A stretch of 64,000 nucleotides of DNA from Pseudoselenomonas ruminantium (GCA_902780915.1 CACZHK010000005.1:62001-126000); one strand, 5' to 3'. Counted from the first letter of the stretch, positions 1 through 8,579 are shown. Numbers and translations are program-made. Notes: generated by a model not told the origin, from the sequence alone.

Positions 1-2
1 TG

Positions 3-464
3 CTGGCCTTCCTGATCCGTCAGTTCGTGGTGGAGCTTTACATCGTGGACGGACCTTCCATGCGGCCCACCCTGCAGTCCCAGCAGCGGCTGGTGGTGAA
101 CAAGTTCATCTACCGTTTCCGTGAGCCGGAGAAGGGTGAGATCCTGGTGTTCCAGTATCCCCGCGACCCCAGCCGCGACTTCATCAAGCGCGTCATAGCT
201 ACGCCGGGAGACACGGTGGAGATCAAGGACGGCAGGGTGCTGGTGAATGACCAGGTGCTCAGCGAGGATTATATCCTGGAGAAAACCCGTGGTGACTATC
301 CCAAGTCCTCAGTGCCTTATGGTACCGTATTCGTCATGGGGGATAACCGCAACAATTCCGAGGACAGCCGCTTTGCAGATGTGGGCTTCGTGCCCGATGC
401 TCTCATCAAGGGCAAGGCCGTACTGGTGTTCTGGCCCTTGTCTGAGCTGAAGTCCCTGCCTTGA
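3..464 (+). CDS. lepB: Signal peptidase I, 5' end missing
   Basis: Membrane-anchored serine protease that removes N-terminal signal peptides from exported proteins. The reading frame is open from the first full codon at base 3, so the cytoplasmic tail and most of the membrane anchor lie left of the window; the visible part starts in the end of the anchor ([15 protein letters not shown]). The catalytic Ser lies in GPSMRPTL, the general-base Lys in [13 protein letters not shown], and box E reads [11 protein letters not shown]; these are the type I signal peptidase boxes B, D and E. The C-terminus is complete. It sits 19 bp before exoA and is probably cotranscribed with it. Confidence 0.95.
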   Translation: MAFLIRQFVVELYIVDGPSMRPTLQSQQRLVVNKFIYRFREPEKGEILVFQYPRDPSRDFIKRVIATPGDTVEIKDGRVLVNDQVLSEDYILEKTRGDYPKSSVPYGTVFVMGDNRNNSEDSRFADVGFVPDALIKGKAVLVFWPLSELKSLP

Positions 465-483
465 TAAAGGGGAGGAATCTGCC

Positions 484-1239
484 ATGAAATTCATTTCCTG
501 GAATGTGAACGGCCTCAGGGCCTGCCTGAAGAAGGGCTTCATGGAGTCCTTCCGCCAGCTGGACGCGGATATCTTTGCCCTGCAGGAGACCAAGATGCAG
601 CCTGACCAGGCCATCCTGGAGCTGCCTGGCTACCGCCAGTACTGGAACAGCGCCGAGAAGAAGGGCTACTCCGGCACGGCGGTGTTTACCCGCCTTGAGC
701 CGATGGCAGTCACCTATGGCCTGGGCATTGAGGAGCACGACCATGAGGGGCGGGTCATCACCCTTGAATTTGCGGATTATTACTTCGTGACAGTTTATAC
801 GCCCAATTCCAAGCGGGAGCTGGAGCGCCTTGACTACCGCATGGTATGGGAGGATGCTTTCCGTGCCTATCTCTTGGACTTGGACAGCAAAAAGCCCGTC
901 ATCGTCTGCGGTGACCTCAATGTGGCCCACAAGGAGATCGACCTGAAGAATCCCAAGACCAACCGCCGTAACGCAGGCTTCACCGATGAGGAAAGGGAGA
1001 AGTTCACGGAGCTTTTGGCTGCTGGCTTCACGGATACTTTCCGGGCCCTTTATCCCGACAAGGAAGGCATCTACACTTGGTGGTCCTACCTGCGGAAGGC
1101 CCGGGAGACCAACGCCGGGTGGCGCATAGATTACTTCGTCATTTCGGAGCGCCTGCAAGGCTCCCTCAAGGATGCCACCATTCACAATGAGATTTTCGGC
1201 AGCGACCACTGCCCTGTGGGGCTGGAGCTGGCCCTTTGA
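484..1239 (+). CDS. exoA: Exodeoxyribonuclease III (AP endonuclease)
   Basis: Mg-dependent 3'-5' exonuclease/AP endonuclease of base-excision repair, EEP fold, 251 residues, normal for the ExoA/XthA family. Motifs in order: WNVNGLRA with the conserved Asn near residue 7, the metal Glu in ALQETK, the catalytic pair in [21 protein letters not shown], and the terminal [10 protein letters not shown] with the catalytic Asp-His. The ATG has a GGGGAGGAA ribosome site at the usual distance. The stop overlaps the upstream part of the release-factor gene, suggesting one transcript. Confidence 0.96.
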   Translation: MKFISWNVNGLRACLKKGFMESFRQLDADIFALQETKMQPDQAILELPGYRQYWNSAEKKGYSGTAVFTRLEPMAVTYGLGIEEHDHEGRVITLEFADYYFVTVYTPNSKRELERLDYRMVWEDAFRAYLLDLDSKKPVIVCGDLNVAHKEIDLKNPKTNRRNAGFTDEEREKFTELLAAGFTDTFRALYPDKEGIYTWWSYLRKARETNAGWRIDYFVISERLQGSLKDATIHNEIFGSDHCPVGLELAL

Positions 1240-1256
1240 TATTTGGAGGTAAGACT

Positions 1257-2885
1257 TTGTCAGCATTGCAAGAAGAACTTGACCGCGAGATAGGCAAGCG
1301 CCGCACCTTTGCCATCATCTCCCACCCTGATGCCGGTAAGACCACCCTGACGGAGAAGTTGCTGCTTTACGGCGGCGCCATCCATCTGGCAGGCTCCATC
1401 AAGAGCCGCAAGACACAGCGCCATGCTGTGTCCGACTGGATGGAAATAGAGAAGCAGCGCGGTATTTCCGTCACCAGCTCCGTGCTGCAGTTCGACTATC
1501 AGGGCTGCCGCATCAACATCCTCGATACTCCCGGCCATCAGGACTTCAGTGAGGACACCTACCGCACCCTGATGGCCGTGGACAGCGCTGTCATGGTGCT
1601 TGACATCGCCAAGGGCGTCGAGGCCCAGACCAAGAAGCTCTTCAAGGTCTGCAAGCAGCGCGGCATCCCCATCTTCACCTTCGTGAACAAGCTGGACCGC
1701 TTCGGCAAGGCTCCCCTGGACATCATGGATGAGCTGGAGAATGTGCTGGGCATCCGCTCCTATCCCATGGACTGGCCCATCGGCGTGGACGGGCAGTATA
1801 TGGGTGTTTATGACAGGCAGAAGAAGCAGATCGAGCTTTTCGCCGAGGACAGCTCCCACGGCCAGGAGGAGCGTTTTTCCGAGACTTTTGCTCCCGATGA
1901 CCCCAAGGTGCGCGAGCGCATCGGCGAGGAGGCCTGGCAGGCCCTGCAGGATGACCTTGAGCTGCTGAACGAGGCAGGGGAGGACTTCGACCTGGAGCGC
2001 ATTGCTGCAGGTGAGCTGACTCCCATGTTCTTTGGCTCTGCCATGACCAACTTCGGCGTGCAGAACTTCCTGGAGGAGTACATCCGCTTGGCGCCCACGC
2101 CTGCTCCCAGGAATTCTTCTGACGGCATGATCGAGCCGGACGATGAGAAATTCTCCGCCTTCGTCTTCAAGATTCAGGCCAATATGAACCCGGCTCATCG
2201 TGACCGCTTGGCCTTTATCCGCATCTGCTCCGGCAAGTTCGAGCGGAATATGAACGTCTGGCACGAGCGCAGCGGCAAGATGCTGAAGCTGGCCCAGCCT
2301 CAGCAGTTCCTGGCTCAGGATCGTCAGATCATCGACACGGCTTATCCGGGGGACATCGTGGGACTCTTCGACCCCGGTGTCTTCGGCATTGGCGACACCA
2401 TCTGCGATGAGGGTCACAAGTTCAAATTCGCCGACTTCCCCGTGTTCCCCCCCGAGAAATTTGCCCGTGTGTCTGCCAAGGACACCATGAAGCGCAAGCA
2501 GTTCGTGAAAGGCATCGAGCAGCTGACCCAGGAAGGCGCCATCCAGCTCTTTCAGCAGGCCGGCGCAGGCACCGAGTCCTACATCGTGGGCACCGTAGGC
2601 ACCCTGCAGTTCGAGGTGCTGGAGTACCGTCTGAAAAATGAGTACAACGTTGATATCGTCATGAACATGCAGCCCTACGAGGTAGCCCGCTGGCTCACCT
2701 TTGAGGACGAAAGGGAAGTCACTCCCGAAAGCCTCAAGGGTGCAGACCGCGGCATGTTCGTCTACGACAGGCACAATAACCCGGTGCTGCTGGTGAACAA
2801 CGAGTGGGCCCTGGGCTGGATCAGGGACAATAACCCCCAGCTGGAGCTGCATCCCGCACCTGTGGGCAGGAAGCAGATTCTCTGA
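1257..2885 (+). CDS. prfC: Peptide chain release factor 3
   Basis: Translational GTPase that recycles RF1/RF2 from the ribosome. 542 residues, the usual length. G1 is SHPDAGKTTLTEK, G2 lies in EKQRGISVTSS, G3 is DTPGHQDFSEDTYRTL, G4 is NKLDR, followed by the EF-G-like domains. I start it at the TTG at 1257 because GGAGGT at 1245-1250 is 6 bp upstream; an in-frame TTG at 1236 would overlap the exoA stop and lacks a ribosome site. The hairpin at 2961-2994 ends the unit. Confidence 0.95.
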   Translation: MSALQEELDREIGKRRTFAIISHPDAGKTTLTEKLLLYGGAIHLAGSIKSRKTQRHAVSDWMEIEKQRGISVTSSVLQFDYQGCRINILDTPGHQDFSEDTYRTLMAVDSAVMVLDIAKGVEAQTKKLFKVCKQRGIPIFTFVNKLDRFGKAPLDIMDELENVLGIRSYPMDWPIGVDGQYMGVYDRQKKQIELFAEDSSHGQEERFSETFAPDDPKVRERIGEEAWQALQDDLELLNEAGEDFDLERIAAGELTPMFFGSAMTNFGVQNFLEEYIRLAPTPAPRNSSDGMIEPDDEKFSAFVFKIQANMNPAHRDRLAFIRICSGKFERNMNVWHERSGKMLKLAQPQQFLAQDRQIIDTAYPGDIVGLFDPGVFGIGDTICDEGHKFKFADFPVFPPEKFARVSAKDTMKRKQFVKGIEQLTQEGAIQLFQQAGAGTESYIVGTVGTLQFEVLEYRLKNEYNVDIVMNMQPYEVARWLTFEDEREVTPESLKGADRGMFVYDRHNNPVLLVNNEWALGWIRDNNPQLELHPAPVGRKQIL

Positions 2886-2902
2886 GCATTTGGGAAGAAA
2901 TA

Positions 2903-2932
2903 TTAGACAAACAAGTCTGAAAATGATAGAAT
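2903..2932 (+). promoter_or_regulatory. Extended -10 promoter after prfC
   Basis: TTAGAC (2903-2908), 18 bp, then TGA-TAGAAT (-10 at 2927-2932). It would start a short RNA near 2940 that runs into the strong terminator at 2961-2998, so it may make an attenuated leader for the permease-xpt operon or a small RNA. Assigned by eye. Confidence 0.45.
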
Positions 2933-2960
2933 AATAGCAGGAGAGCGTTAGATACGCTTT

Positions 2961-2998
2961 GAAGCCCCGGGGGTTGTGTATTGCCCGGGGCTTCTTTA
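2961..2998 (+). terminator. Rho-independent terminator
   Basis: Perfect 11-bp GC-rich stem GAAGCCCCGGG / CCCGGGGCTTC (2961-2971 with 2984-2994) followed by a short T-rich run. A smaller hairpin AGCG/CGCT (2944-2958) lies just upstream. It terminates prfC and, if the 2903 promoter is active, its short transcript. Confidence 0.8.
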
Positions 2999-3048
2999 TG
3001 CTGCTTAAAAATATCAGAAGATAAAAACATTAGGACTTATGAGCTTTT

Positions 3049-3079
3049 TTAACACAAATTATCAAAGATGTGGTAGAAT
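3049..3079 (+). promoter_or_regulatory. Promoter of the purine-salvage operon
   Basis: TTAACA (3049-3054) and an extended -10 TGG-TAGAAT (3074-3079) with 19-bp spacing, about 45 bp before the permease start. I do not see the conserved core of a purine riboswitch between this promoter and the gene. Confidence 0.45.
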
Positions 3080-3124
3080 TAGAAAATCGTTAGTGTATTT
3101 TTGAGAAGGAGTGTATGAGGAAGT

Positions 3125-4501
3125 ATGTCAGAGCCGAAAATCGAGAATATTTACCAGCTGGATGGCAAGGTACCTCTAGGGAAGGCGGTGCCTTTTGGCC
3201 TGCAGCATGTGCTGGCTATGTTCGTGGCCAATCTTGCCCCCATCATCATCATCGCCGGGGCGGCGGGGCTTAGCAGGGAGAGCGTGGCCATGCTCTTGCA
3301 GAATGCCATGTTTGTGGCAGGCATTGCCACCCTGATCCAGCTTTATCCTCTGGGCAGGGTGGGAGCGAGGCTGCCCATTGTCATGGGTGTGAGCTTCACC
3401 TTTGTGGGCATTCTCTGCTATGTATCTGCCAGCTATGGCTACGGTGCTGCCGTGGGCGCCGTGCTGGTGGGCGGTATCTTTGAGGGCACTCTGGGACTTT
3501 TGGCCAAGTATTGGCGCCGCATCATCACTCCCATTGTGGCAGCCATCGTGGTGACTACCATCGGTTACTCTTTGCTGGGGGTGGGCATCCGTTCCTTCGG
3601 CGGCGGCTACAATGAGGGCTATGGCGCTGCAGGCAATCTGGGCATTGCCGCCATCACCCTCCTGTCCTGCCTGCTGTTCAATGTCTTTGCCAAGGGGTAT
3701 TACAAGCAGCTGTCCGTGCTTTTTGGCCTGATTGTGGGCTATGTCATTTCCATCTTTGCAGGAATCGTGGATTTGTCGAAGATTTTCACCAGCGGCATCA
3801 TTTCTTTCCCCACTTTCCTGCCCTTTGCCCCTGAGTTCAATTTGGGAGCTATCGTGTCCGTGGCAATCATCTTCCTGGTGTCTGCCGCTGAGACCATTGG
3901 CGATACCTCTGCCATGACCATGGCAGGCCTGAAGCGCGAGATCAAGGAGAAGGAGATTTCCGGCTCCCTGGCCTGCGATGGCTTTGCCAGCTCCATTTCC
4001 TCTCTCTTTGGCTGTAGCCCCATCACTTCCTTCAGCCAGAATGTGGGCCTTATCGCCATGACCAAGGTGGTGAATCGCTTCACCATCATGACCGGCGCAG
4101 CCTGCATGATACTGGCCAGCATGTTCCCGCCTATCGGCGCTTTCTTCGCCTCTCTGCCTGACCCGGTGCTGGGGGGCTGCACGGTGATGATGTTCGGTGC
4201 CATCATGGTCAGCGGCATTCAGATGATGGCCGCTGCCGGTTTCACCCAGCGCAATGTGACTATTGCCGCCATCTCCCTGTCCTTCGGCATCGGCGCTACC
4301 CAGGCCAGCGAGGCAGGCATCTGGCAGGCTATGCCCCAGCTGGTTCAGGATGTGTTCGGGGCCAACTGCGTGGCGGTGGTTTTCGTGATTTCTGTGCTTC
4401 TCAGCGCCCTTTTGCCCCAGGATATGGAAATCGGCGCCATGGGTGAAGTGAAAAAAGATGAGGATAAGCAGGAAGAAGGAGAGAGGGCATGGAATTACTG
4501 A
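3125..4501 (+). CDS. NCS2 nucleobase permease, probably xanthine
   Basis: 458-residue polytopic inner-membrane protein of the nucleobase:cation symporter-2 family, importing a purine or uracil with a cation. The sequence is a succession of glycine-rich hydrophobic helices. The substrate loop reads TSFSQNVGLIAMTKVVNRF, where SQNVG matches the xanthine/uric-acid branch better than the uracil branch, and AETIGDTSAM carries the conserved helix-8 Glu. Its 3' end overlaps xpt by 13 bp, so uptake and phosphoribosylation are translationally coupled; this is the main argument for xanthine. The C-terminal tail is short and highly charged. Confidence 0.85.
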   Translation: MSEPKIENIYQLDGKVPLGKAVPFGLQHVLAMFVANLAPIIIIAGAAGLSRESVAMLLQNAMFVAGIATLIQLYPLGRVGARLPIVMGVSFTFVGILCYVSASYGYGAAVGAVLVGGIFEGTLGLLAKYWRRIITPIVAAIVVTTIGYSLLGVGIRSFGGGYNEGYGAAGNLGIAAITLLSCLLFNVFAKGYYKQLSVLFGLIVGYVISIFAGIVDLSKIFTSGIISFPTFLPFAPEFNLGAIVSVAIIFLVSAAETIGDTSAMTMAGLKREIKEKEISGSLACDGFASSISSLFGCSPITSFSQNVGLIAMTKVVNRFTIMTGAACMILASMFPPIGAFFASLPDPVLGGCTVMMFGAIMVSGIQMMAAAGFTQRNVTIAAISLSFGIGATQASEAGIWQAMPQLVQDVFGANCVAVVFVISVLLSALLPQDMEIGAMGEVKKDEDKQEEGERAWNY

Positions 4502-5064
4502 AGCAACGGATTTTGGCGGAAGGCTTCTGCCTGCCGGGCAATATCCTGAAGGTTGATTCTTTCCTCAATCACCAAATTGATCCCGAGCTGACTTTGGCCA
4601 TGGGCAAGGAATTTGCCCGCCGCTTTGAAGGTACGCAGATTGACAAGGTGGTGACGGTGGAATCCTCCGGCATCGCCATTGGCCTGGCCGTGGCGGCAGA
4701 GCTGGGCACGAAGCTGGTCTTTGCCCGGAAGAACAAGTCGGCTCTGATGCAGGAGGATCGGTATACCTGCCCCATCACCTCCTTTACCAAGAAGGAAACC
4801 AAGGATGTCTACATCCTGAAGAAGTTCCTGACGGCAGGGGAGAAGGTTCTCATCGTTGACGACTTCCTGGCAGATGGCAATGCGGCTCTGGGGCTCTGCA
4901 ATATCGTGGAGCAGGCAGGCTGCCAGGTGGCGGGCATCGGCATCGCCATCGAAAAGTCCTTCCAGAGAGGGGCTGAGAGAATCAGGGAGGCTGGCTACAG
5001 GCTGGAGTCCCTGGCCCGCATCAAGTCCCTGTCTGATTGCAAGATTGAGTTTGTAGAAGAATAA
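4489..5064 (+). CDS. xpt: Xanthine phosphoribosyltransferase
   Basis: Converts xanthine and PRPP to XMP in purine salvage. 191 residues, the normal length. The PRPP loop is VLIVDDFLADGNA near residues 123-135, and the N-terminal half carries KSALMQEDRYTCPITSF, typical of Xpt. The ATG lies inside the permease gene behind GAAGAAGGAGAGAGG. Degenerate pieces of xpt-like genes recur at 8406-8553, so this locus has been duplicated in the past. Confidence 0.93.
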   Translation: MELLKQRILAEGFCLPGNILKVDSFLNHQIDPELTLAMGKEFARRFEGTQIDKVVTVESSGIAIGLAVAAELGTKLVFARKNKSALMQEDRYTCPITSFTKKETKDVYILKKFLTAGEKVLIVDDFLADGNAALGLCNIVEQAGCQVAGIGIAIEKSFQRGAERIREAGYRLESLARIKSLSDCKIEFVEE

Positions 5065-5097
5065 AGTGAAATCCTCTCTGCTGACCGGCAGCTTGAA

Positions 5098-5131
5098 CCT
5101 GCCGGAATTCAAGAAGGTGTGATCATGGGAC
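5098..5131 (+). repeat. 34-bp direct repeat, left copy
   Basis: Identical over 34 bp to 8546-8579. The right-hand copy contains the ribosome site and first codons of comEC; this left copy holds the same start region but runs into unrelated sequence after the first few bases of the gene. The 3.4 kb between the copies looks inserted or duplicated at the 5' end of comEC. Confidence 0.9.
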
Positions 5132-5168
5132 CTCTAAGCTGGTTTCTCATGACTAAATATGTTTTGAC

Positions 5169-5198
5169 AAAAAACGCCTATTCGATAGGCGTTTTTTT
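5169..5198 (+). terminator. Rho-independent terminator after xpt
   Basis: Stem CGCCTAT / ATAGGCG (5175-5181 with 5185-5191), loop TCG, preceded by A-run and followed by a seven-T run. The insertion sequence begins five bases past the T run. Confidence 0.85.
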
Positions 5199-5268
5199 AG
5201 TTACTCAAACTTCGCAGGTGCTGAGCACCCGTAAAGCCTTGTGAAATCTATGTTTGTAGCAAAATAAA

Positions 5269-5339
5269 TAGCATGAACTGCACCAATTTAGTATAATTAA
5301 GGTGTGAAACAAAACATACTAAAGCGGAGGTTCATGCTA
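5269..5339 (+). promoter_or_regulatory. Transposase promoter and start-hiding hairpin
   Basis: TAGCATGAAC (5269-5278) is perfectly complementary to GTTCATGCTA (5330-5339), which overlaps the last base of the GGAGG ribosome site and the first base of the start codon. The TATAAT at 5292-5297 lies between the arms. A transcript entering from outside would fold and hide the start, while one from the internal promoter lacks the left arm and stays translatable. This is the anti-read-through logic known from other insertion sequences; its use here is inferred. Confidence 0.6.
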
Positions 5340-6724
5340 TGCAAATTATACCACAAACCACCCATCAGATGGAATCCATTTCGAAGAAAACTTCGCTGTT
5401 CTTCCACCAATATCGCATCGGCCAGATTTTGCGGTCTGCCAACGCATGCAAACTCAAGGGCTTTTCCGCTATTCTGGTGTTCCTTGTGCTCGTCAGCATC
5501 ATCTTCGAGAACCGCTCGCTTTACATGCAACGCCGGCTTCACGAGGAATCCCTGCCGTTTGGCAAGGACACGGCCTACCGCTTCTTGAACTCCTGTCACA
5601 CGAACTGGCGCAGGTTCACGCTGCTCCTTGCGGCGCGGATCATCAACGAAACCATCAAACCGTTGACAGACGCCGGACGTCGTTGCGCTATCATCGTCGA
5701 CGATTCGCTCTTCAGCCGCTCGCGCTCCAAGCGCGTGGAACTCTTGGCGAACGTCTACGACCATGTGAGCCACCGTTATACGAAGGGCTTCCGCCTGCTC
5801 GTCCTTGGCTGGACGGATGGGAACACCTTCCTGCCGCTCACGTTCTGCCTCCTTTCGACATCGAAGGGAAAGAATCGTCTCAACGAGGCCGACGCGTCCG
5901 TCGATGCCAGGAGCAACGGTGGAAAGCAGCGCAAGCTCGCGCAGATGGAAGCGCCTGCCGTTGTCCTCAAGTTGTTGCAGGAGGTCAAAGCCGCTAGCGT
6001 TCCCGCGCAATACGTCCTTTTCGACACATGGTTCTGCTCGCCATCCTCTCTGAAAGCCATCCATGACCTCGGTTACGACGTCACCGCCATGGCAAAGAAG
6101 AGCAAGAAGGTGCGCTATCTCTGCGAAGGGAAGATCTCGAACGTCAAGGCCATCTACAAGGAACACAAGAAGCGTCGCGGGCGTTCGCGCTACCTTCTGT
6201 CCGTCGATGCTGTCGCAATGAAACAGGGAGAATCCCTTGTGCCTGTGCGGCTGGTCTTCGTCCGAAACCGCAACAAGAGGAAGGACTATCTCGTCCTCGT
6301 CACGACAGACCTCTCGCTTTCAGAAGAAGAGGTCATCCAGCTCTACGGGAAACGTTGGGGCATCGAGGTGTTCTTCAAGGCGTGCAAGTCTTACCTGCGA
6401 CTCGGCAAAGACTGCCGTTCCGTCTCTTACGATGCGATGACGGCGCATGTTGCCGTCGTCTGCACACGATATATGCTCCTGGCTGTCGAGGAACGTGAGA
6501 ACACGGATGGGCGAAGCCTCGGCGAGCTCTTCTATCTGGGGCTTGATGAGCTTCCGGACTTGAAGTACATGGAAGCGCTTCGCCTCGTGTTGCAGGAGTT
6601 TGCGGAGCAGCTTCGGGCAGAATATCCGTCAGAAGTCTTGCTGGTCGAATCGCTCTTGGAACGATTCCTGAACGATCTGCCCGCTCTTTGGATGAGTCGT
6701 CTGCGTGCACAGAAGTGTGCGTGA
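5339..6724 (+). CDS. IS4-family DDE transposase
   Basis: 461-residue transposase. Catalytic residues fit the IS4 DDE pattern: Asp in AIIVDDSLFSRSRS (about residue 121), Asp in YVLFDTWFCSP (about 226) and Glu in YGKRWGIEVFFKACK, which matches the Y-(2)-R-(3)-E-(6)-K signature exactly. The gene fills the element and is not interrupted. The start ATG is the one behind GCGGAGG whose first base closes the hairpin described separately. Confidence 0.92.
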   Translation: MQIIPQTTHQMESISKKTSLFFHQYRIGQILRSANACKLKGFSAILVFLVLVSIIFENRSLYMQRRLHEESLPFGKDTAYRFLNSCHTNWRRFTLLLAARIINETIKPLTDAGRRCAIIVDDSLFSRSRSKRVELLANVYDHVSHRYTKGFRLLVLGWTDGNTFLPLTFCLLSTSKGKNRLNEADASVDARSNGGKQRKLAQMEAPAVVLKLLQEVKAASVPAQYVLFDTWFCSPSSLKAIHDLGYDVTAMAKKSKKVRYLCEGKISNVKAIYKEHKKRRGRSRYLLSVDAVAMKQGESLVPVRLVFVRNRNKRKDYLVLVTTDLSLSEEEVIQLYGKRWGIEVFFKACKSYLRLGKDCRSVSYDAMTAHVAVVCTRYMLLAVEERENTDGRSLGELFYLGLDELPDLKYMEALRLVLQEFAEQLRAEYPSEVLLVESLLERFLNDLPALWMSRLRAQKCA

Positions 6725-6889
6725 ATGGCTTTCGACATTCAGTTCAAGCTGATTTATCAAGGCATACGGGATGTTTTCCGTGTGCGAAGTTTGAGTTAGT
6801 TATTGCAGATACACAAATAAATAACTCAAATAATAACTTGAGGCTGTTTGCTTTTTATGATAAAATTTTAATTATGGAGGATAAATGAA

Positions 6890-8341
6890 ATGATAACTGA
6901 AGAACTTGTTGAATTAACCCATTGGATTTTAGATAAAAAGACTGAGCGACAAGACTTGGAAATCAAAGCTGCTAATGGCGGTTGTCCGAAGCGTCTCTAC
7001 GATACACTATCCAGCTTTTCAAATCAGGATGGTGGCGGCATTCTTTTCTTCGGCATTGATGAAGCGCAGGATTTCCGACTGGTGGGGGTTTATGATCTGC
7101 AGGATTTACAAAAAAAAGTTGTGGAACAATGCAATCAGATGGTTCCACCTGTCCGTGCTGTCTTTACTGTTGCTGAGGTAGATGGTGTCAATGTATGTTC
7201 GGCAGAAATTCCCGGGCTTGATTTATCCGAACGCCCTTGCTATTACCAAGGAGCAGGCCGCTTGAAAGGTGCTTTTATACGTGTCGGTGATGCGGATATG
7301 GTGATGACTGATTATGAGCTCTATAGTTACGAAGCCTTCAGGAAGCATCTCCATGACGATGAAAGGGAAATCTCCCGGGCTGAGCCATCTGACCTTGATG
7401 AAGGTCTGATTGCTTCATACATGGCTGAAAAAAAAAGGAAACGCCCGGGATTCGCACAACTTCCCAAGGAACGTGCCTATGAACTCTTGGATATTTACCG
7501 AAACGGCAAGCCTACTCTGGCCGCCATGATGAACCTTGGTATTTATCCACAAGGATTTTTGCCACAGCTATGCATCACGGCCATCGTTGTTCCCGGAACA
7601 GAAATAGGTGAAACAGATGCCAATGATAACCGCTTCATAGACAACAAACGCATAGAGGGCACCCTTGCCGAGCAGGTAGAAGAGAGTTTGGCTTTCTGCA
7701 AACGAAATATGAAAACACGTACTGTCATTGATAAGCAGACAGGAATGAGGCATGATTATGACGAGTACCCTATTGCGGCTATACGAGAAGCCATTCTTAA
7801 TGCCGTGGTTCACCGTGACTACAGTATCTATACAGAGGGTACACCTGTACAGATAGTAATGTACCACAACCGTTTGGAAATACATAGTCCCGGAAATCTC
7901 TATGGACGCATGACGGTAGACCAGCTTGGTATAGCCCGTCCTGACCTAAGGAATCCGGCGCTGGCCACTATGGCGGAGTCCCTGACTAAGGCAGAAAACC
8001 GTTACTCGGGCATCCCCACCATGAGGCGGGAAATGAAAAATCTCGGCCTCCCCGAACCTGTATTTGAAAACAGACGCAACGAATTTGTGGTTACATTTTT
8101 CAATCAGAATATGCCAGCAAAATCACCGTCTTCACTGGATGAAGACACATCCTCCTTGCTAGACTTCTGCAAAGAACCCAGAACCAGAGGAGAATTAACG
8201 GCTTTTATGAATATAGATACCTTTTCTTATCTGCTGAAGCGTTACTTGCAGCCACTGTTGGAGGCAGGCTTGTTGGAACTTACTATCCCGGATAGGCCAC
8301 GCAGCAGAAGCCAACGCTACCGTACGGCACCCCAGAAATAG
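6890..8341 (+). CDS. AlbA_2 / GHKL-like ATPase domain protein
   Basis: 483 residues. The N-terminal 130 residues match the Schlafen AlbA_2 nucleic-acid-binding domain (DLEIKAANGGCP, GGGILFFGIDEAQ). A central HATPase_c_4-type region carries IAAIREAILNAVVHRDYS and the glycine-rich IHSPGNLYGRMT, and the C-terminus looks like a winged helix. This is the COG2865 architecture, annotated as transcriptional regulators or RecG-like proteins; the real function is unknown and some relatives sit near defence genes. ATG 6890 has GGAGG at 6876-6880. It is the only non-IS gene between the 34-bp repeats and appears to be cargo. Confidence 0.8.
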   Translation: MITEELVELTHWILDKKTERQDLEIKAANGGCPKRLYDTLSSFSNQDGGGILFFGIDEAQDFRLVGVYDLQDLQKKVVEQCNQMVPPVRAVFTVAEVDGVNVCSAEIPGLDLSERPCYYQGAGRLKGAFIRVGDADMVMTDYELYSYEAFRKHLHDDEREISRAEPSDLDEGLIASYMAEKKRKRPGFAQLPKERAYELLDIYRNGKPTLAAMMNLGIYPQGFLPQLCITAIVVPGTEIGETDANDNRFIDNKRIEGTLAEQVEESLAFCKRNMKTRTVIDKQTGMRHDYDEYPIAAIREAILNAVVHRDYSIYTEGTPVQIVMYHNRLEIHSPGNLYGRMTVDQLGIARPDLRNPALATMAESLTKAENRYSGIPTMRREMKNLGLPEPVFENRRNEFVVTFFNQNMPAKSPSSLDEDTSSLLDFCKEPRTRGELTAFMNIDTFSYLLKRYLQPLLEAGLLELTIPDRPRSRSQRYRTAPQK

Positions 8342-8343
8342 AA

Positions 8344-8396
8344 AAGATTTGGCTATTTTGCAAAATCAAGCCATTTAAGATTTAGCTATTTTGCAA
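8344..8396 (+). repeat. 20-bp tandem-spaced direct repeat
   Basis: Two copies, 8344-8363 and 8377-8396, agreeing at 19 of 20 positions, sharing GCTATTTTGCAA. They follow the stop codon of the AlbA_2 gene directly. Purpose unknown; they may be ends of the cargo segment. Confidence 0.7.
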
Positions 8397-8405
8397 TGCC
8401 CCTCA

Positions 8406-8553
8406 TTTGCCACAACAGAAAAGTCGGAACTGATGGAGGGGGACCGCTATACTTGCCCCTTATATGTGAAATTCTCACAGATAGCAGGAAGAAGGAGAAT
8501 AGGCATGGAATTACTGAAGCAGATAATCATGGAGGAGGGCTTCTGCCTGCCGG
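8406..8553 (+). pseudogene. Two decayed xpt fragments
   Basis: Bases 8406-8459 translate to FATTEKSELMEGDRYTCP, closely matching residues of the middle of the intact Xpt (FARKNKSALMQEDRYTCP). Bases 8483-8553 repeat the 3' end of the permease gene, the ribosome site and the first codons of xpt (MELLKQIIMEEGFCLP against MELLKQRILAEGFCLP). The second piece then joins the comEC leader at the shared octamer CCTGCCGG. The order middle-then-start means at least two broken copies; base differences show they diverged before decaying or came from another strain. Confidence 0.75.
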
Positions 8554-8579
8554 AATTCAAGAAGGTGTGATCATGGGAC
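8546..8579 (+). repeat. 34-bp direct repeat, right copy
   Basis: Identical to 5098-5131. It contains the GAAGG ribosome site and ATG of comEC, so this copy is the functional one. Recombination between the two copies would delete 3448 bp, including the insertion sequence and the AlbA_2 gene, and restore an xpt-comEC junction. Confidence 0.9.

Larger units (their letters stand above)
5203..6796 (+). mobile_element. IS4-family insertion sequence, 1594 bp
   Basis: Perfect 14-bp terminal inverted repeats ACTCAAACTTCGCA (5203-5216) and its complement (6783-6796), flanked by a 5-bp target duplication TAGTT (5198-5202 and 6797-6801). It carries one intact transposase gene. The target is the T run of the xpt terminator. 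Complete ends, clean target duplication and an intact gene suggest recent, possibly active transposition. Confidence 0.88.

Noticed and set aside
1260-2852. 530-codon open frame on the minus strand opposite prfC
   Set aside because: Exact shadow of prfC caused by its GC-rich codon use; no ribosome site and no recognisable protein. The same holds for the long minus-strand frames over 406-1266, 43340-44425 and 55015-55980.
2886-3124. Purine riboswitch before the permease
   Set aside because: The conserved three-way-junction core was not found; only promoter and terminator elements are visible.
5304-5588. Short frames overlapping the transposase start
   Set aside because: Shadow frames without family match; the 461-codon frame carries all DDE motifs.
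8396-8572. Longer N-terminus for comEC from ATG 8396
   Set aside because: It would translate xpt debris and lacks a ribosome site; ATG 8573 has one and fits the family start.
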